From: HGM11412 sp045536025
Lineage (GTDB): Bacteria; Bacillota; Clostridia; Christensenellales; Borkfalkiaceae
NCBI GenBank assembly: GCA_045536025.1
Contig: JAZSMT010000025.1
Coordinates: 1 to 64,000 of the forward strand
Length of the DNA: 64,000 nt
Reading direction: 5' to 3'
The stretch's first letter is position 1; every line of letters starts with the position of its first letter. Positions 62,483-64,000 of the stretch are shown here, one piece after another. Both the position numbers and the translations under genes were made by a program. The notes beneath the pieces were generated by a model, which ran no database searches, was not told the origin of the DNA, and was given only the letters and a program-made list of their open reading frames with translations.

Positions 62483-62824
62483 ATGTCATCAAGAGAAATT
62501 AACGAAATTAACAAAATTAGAGAAAGCTACATTCAAAAGGAAGCAACCAAGGTTGACGAACTTAAGGCGCTCGATAAAAAGGTGAAAATGCCTGCGCTTA
62601 TCTTTGCGTACGTGTTTGGAACTATCGGCTCGCTCGTTTTTGGTACTGGTATGTGCCTTGCAATGAAAATAATAGGCGATTTAATGATGCTTGGTATCGT
62701 AGTGGGCGTAGTAGGTATTTTAATGGTAAGCGTAAATTATTTCATTTATAAAAATATGCTTTCTTCAAGAAAGAAAAAATATCAACAAAAAATTTTGTCG
62801 CTTACTGACGAACTTTTAAATTAA
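62483..62824 (+). CDS. Two-helix membrane protein, paralogue 2
   Basis: A 113-residue protein repeating the architecture of the gene at 61983: charged helix (E-I-N-K-I-R-E-S-Y-I-Q-K-E), L-K-A-L-D-K-K-V-K-M-P, two membrane helices with G-T-I-G-S-L-V-F-G-T-G-M, a basic turn and K-I-L-S-L-T-D-E-L-L. AAAGGAGAG precedes ATG, and TTAAAC-17-TATAAT may be its promoter (TATAAT at 62444). A gap of 119 bases and its own terminator suggest separate control. Confidence 0.7.
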   Translation: MSSREINEINKIRESYIQKEATKVDELKALDKKVKMPALIFAYVFGTIGSLVFGTGMCLAMKIIGDLMMLGIVVGVVGILMVSVNYFIYKNMLSSRKKKYQQKILSLTDELLN

Positions 62825-62839
62825 CTTGTCAAAAATAAC

Positions 62840-62868
62840 AAAAAAGGAAGAAATTCTTCCTTTTTTTT
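62840..62868 (+). terminator. Terminator
   Basis: AAAAAAGGAAGAA/TTCTTCCTTTTTT with a 2-3-nt loop, 16 bases after the paralogue 2 stop codon. Confidence 0.85.
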
Positions 62869-62883
62869 CATATAATACACACA

Positions 62884-62903
62884 TTATAATGTTAACATTA
62901 TAA
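62884..62903 (+). promoter_or_regulatory. 20-bp palindrome over the cls -10 box
   Basis: TTATAATGTTAACATTATAA is a perfect 20-bp palindrome that contains TATAAT (62885-62890). The centre ATGTTAACAT is shared with the panT palindrome at 46258-46275. Confidence 0.6.
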
Positions 62904-62920
62904 AAAACGGAGAATTTACT

Positions 62921-64000
62921 ATGAATAAGCCTAAAAAATTTAAGTATATTCCGCTTAGATATATAATAGCTATGCTTATTGCGGTTTTAGAAATCGTTAC
63001 TATAATAGGCATAGTCGTAGCGCTATGCTATTACGTTCCTTATTTTTACACGCTTGCCATAATTACTGAAATAGCCTGCGCTATAAAAATAATAGCGTCA
63101 GACGATAACCCCGATTATAAAGTTCCGTGGCTGGTTGTCGTTTTAGTTATACCCGTGGCTGGTTTTATGCTATATTTTATCTTTTCTTCAAGAAAGCTCA
63201 AGAAAAAATACATAAAAAGGCTTAAAGATATTGACAAAAGCACCTACGATAAAAGTGACAAATATGAATTTTCATTGCTTAACGAGGATGAGGTTGTAGC
63301 TTATAATCAGTTCAAAATGCTGTCTAAAATATCTGGAGCGCACCTTTTTACTAATACTAAAACTGAGTATTATGGCAATATTTCAGAACTTTCAAAAACG
63401 ATGCTTGTTGACCTTAAAAAGGCTAAAAAATTTATATTTTTGGAGTTTTTTATAATAGATGACGGTGTTTTTTGGAATTCCGTTCACGAAATTTTAATAA
63501 AAAAAGCGCAAGAGGGCGTTGACGTTAGAGTGGTGTTTGACGATATCGGCTGTATGAGAACCTTACCGGGCAATTACTCTAAAACACTTGAAAAAGAGGG
63601 TATAAAAGCAGTACAGTTTTCAAGGCTAAACGGCAATGCTGACAGCGAGTTTAATAACAGAAATCACCGCAAAATGCTAATAATTGACGGTAAAATTGGA
63701 TACACGGGCGGTTTTAATATTGCAGACGAATACGTAAACATTATTAAGCGTTTCGGGCACTGGAAGGATTGTGGTATCAGGCTTTACGGCGAAGGTGTTT
63801 GGGAGCTTACTAAACTGTTTTTGATTGATTACGGTATAAACGTTAAAAAGTTAGTTGAAACGCCTGATAACTGTTTCCCTAAAGAAATAGTTAAAGAATT
63901 TCATGGTTACGTTATGCCGTTTGGCGACGGACCTAAACCGCTGTATCCAAGGTGTGTTTCAAAATCGGTTATTCAAAACCTCCTTGCTTGTGCTAAGCGT
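62921..64000 (+). CDS. cls: Cardiolipin synthase (phospholipase D family), cut by window end
   Basis: The first 360 codons are present and the frame stays open to the last base. Two N-terminal membrane helices, a basic link (S-S-R-K-L-K-K-K-Y) and the first HKD motif, N-H-R-K-M-L-I-I-D-G-K-I-G-Y-T-G-G-F-N near residue 250, define a bacterial Cls. The second HKD motif would lie beyond the window. It condenses two phosphatidylglycerols to cardiolipin. CGGAG precedes ATG. Position after the two-component system and under a palindromic operator suggests envelope-stress control. Confidence 0.9.
   Translation, partial: MNKPKKFKYIPLRYIIAMLIAVLEIVTIIGIVVALCYYVPYFYTLAIITEIACAIKIIASDDNPDYKVPWLVVVLVIPVAGFMLYFIFSSRKLKKKYIKRLKDIDKSTYDKSDKYEFSLLNEDEVVAYNQFKMLSKISGAHLFTNTKTEYYGNISELSKTMLVDLKKAKKFIFLEFFIIDDGVFWNSVHEILIKKAQEGVDVRVVFDDIGCMRTLPGNYSKTLEKEGIKAVQFSRLNGNADSEFNNRNHRKMLIIDGKIGYTGGFNIADEYVNIIKRFGHWKDCGIRLYGEGVWELTKLFLIDYGINVKKLVETPDNCFPKEIVKEFHGYVMPFGDGPKPLYPRCVSKSVIQNLLACAKR

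Noticed and set aside
1..64000. Prophage, transposon, toxin-antitoxin or defence islands
   Set aside because: No integrase, transposase, phage structural gene, nuclease-helicase pair or toxin-antitoxin pair was recognised on either strand.

Overview
The window comes from a low-GC Gram-positive anaerobe of the class Clostridia, probably a gut lineage. The reasons are the Firmicutes gene order ispG - polC locus - rimP - nusA - ylxR - ylxQ - infB - rbfA - nrnA - truB - ribF, the ylxY-mlpA pair, strong AGGAGG ribosome sites, TTGACA/TATAAT promoters, a type III pantothenate kinase with an ECF transporter, and a flavin reductase-rubredoxin fusion typical of anaerobes. No rRNA, prophage, insertion sequence or CRISPR array was seen.

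Layout. 1-2.2 kb: a cluster of small hairpins, a lipoprotein, a HAD phosphatase and an SGNH hydrolase. 2.3-8.7 kb: a lipoate-dependent 2-oxoacid (or acetoin) dehydrogenase operon, E2-E3-E1 with E1 alpha and beta fused, followed by lipoate ligase. 8.7-18.2 kb: a divergent aminotransferase and a complete eight-gene shikimate/Phe/Tyr operon (DAHP synthase, tyrA, aroB, aroA, aroC, pheA, an aroE-aroK fusion, aroQ). This operon is preceded by a Phe/Tyr-rich leader peptide and a classic terminator/antiterminator attenuator. 18.2-28.3 kb: tRNA-Pro(CGG), a flavoprotein, YjbQ, and a carbohydrate region with a TIM-like isomerase, an amidohydrolase, an FGGY kinase, NagB-like and NagA-like enzymes and, after rsmE, L-fucose isomerase; no transporter or regulator accompanies it. 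28.3-30.2 kb: mostly non-coding, with tRNA-Ser(CGA) flanked by its own fragments, a five-helix RNA candidate, two small proteins and a 280-nt RNA with its own promoter and terminator.

30.2-36.3 kb: an NSS transporter, an unusual NAD synthetase, a formate/nitrite-type channel, a UreI/AmiS-type channel and a DUF1508 protein. 36.4-45 kb: a long plus-strand run with two flavoproteins, a metal-dependent hydrolase, rho, MTA/SAH nucleosidase, YlxY and an M16 peptidase. 45-46.2 kb: an ArsR regulator with two Cys-bearing small membrane proteins. 46.3-59.2 kb: panT, coaX, ispG, a truncated polC, then the translation-factor operon. 59.3-64 kb: a two-component system, three membrane proteins and a cardiolipin synthase cut by the window end.

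Most interesting points. (1) The NAD synthetase has an N-terminal helix-turn-helix domain and a glutaminase domain in which all three catalytic residues are replaced; a perfect 14-bp palindrome overlaps its own promoter. (2) The polC locus encodes only the N-terminal, OB and exonuclease parts, without the polymerase. (3) A family of about 125-bp structured repeats with TTTAAGGCGTTA-type inverted ends recurs in at least eight copies, mostly directly behind stop codons. (4) Two unidentified structured RNAs. (5) The Phe/Tyr attenuator. All assignments are from reading the sequence; no database search was run.
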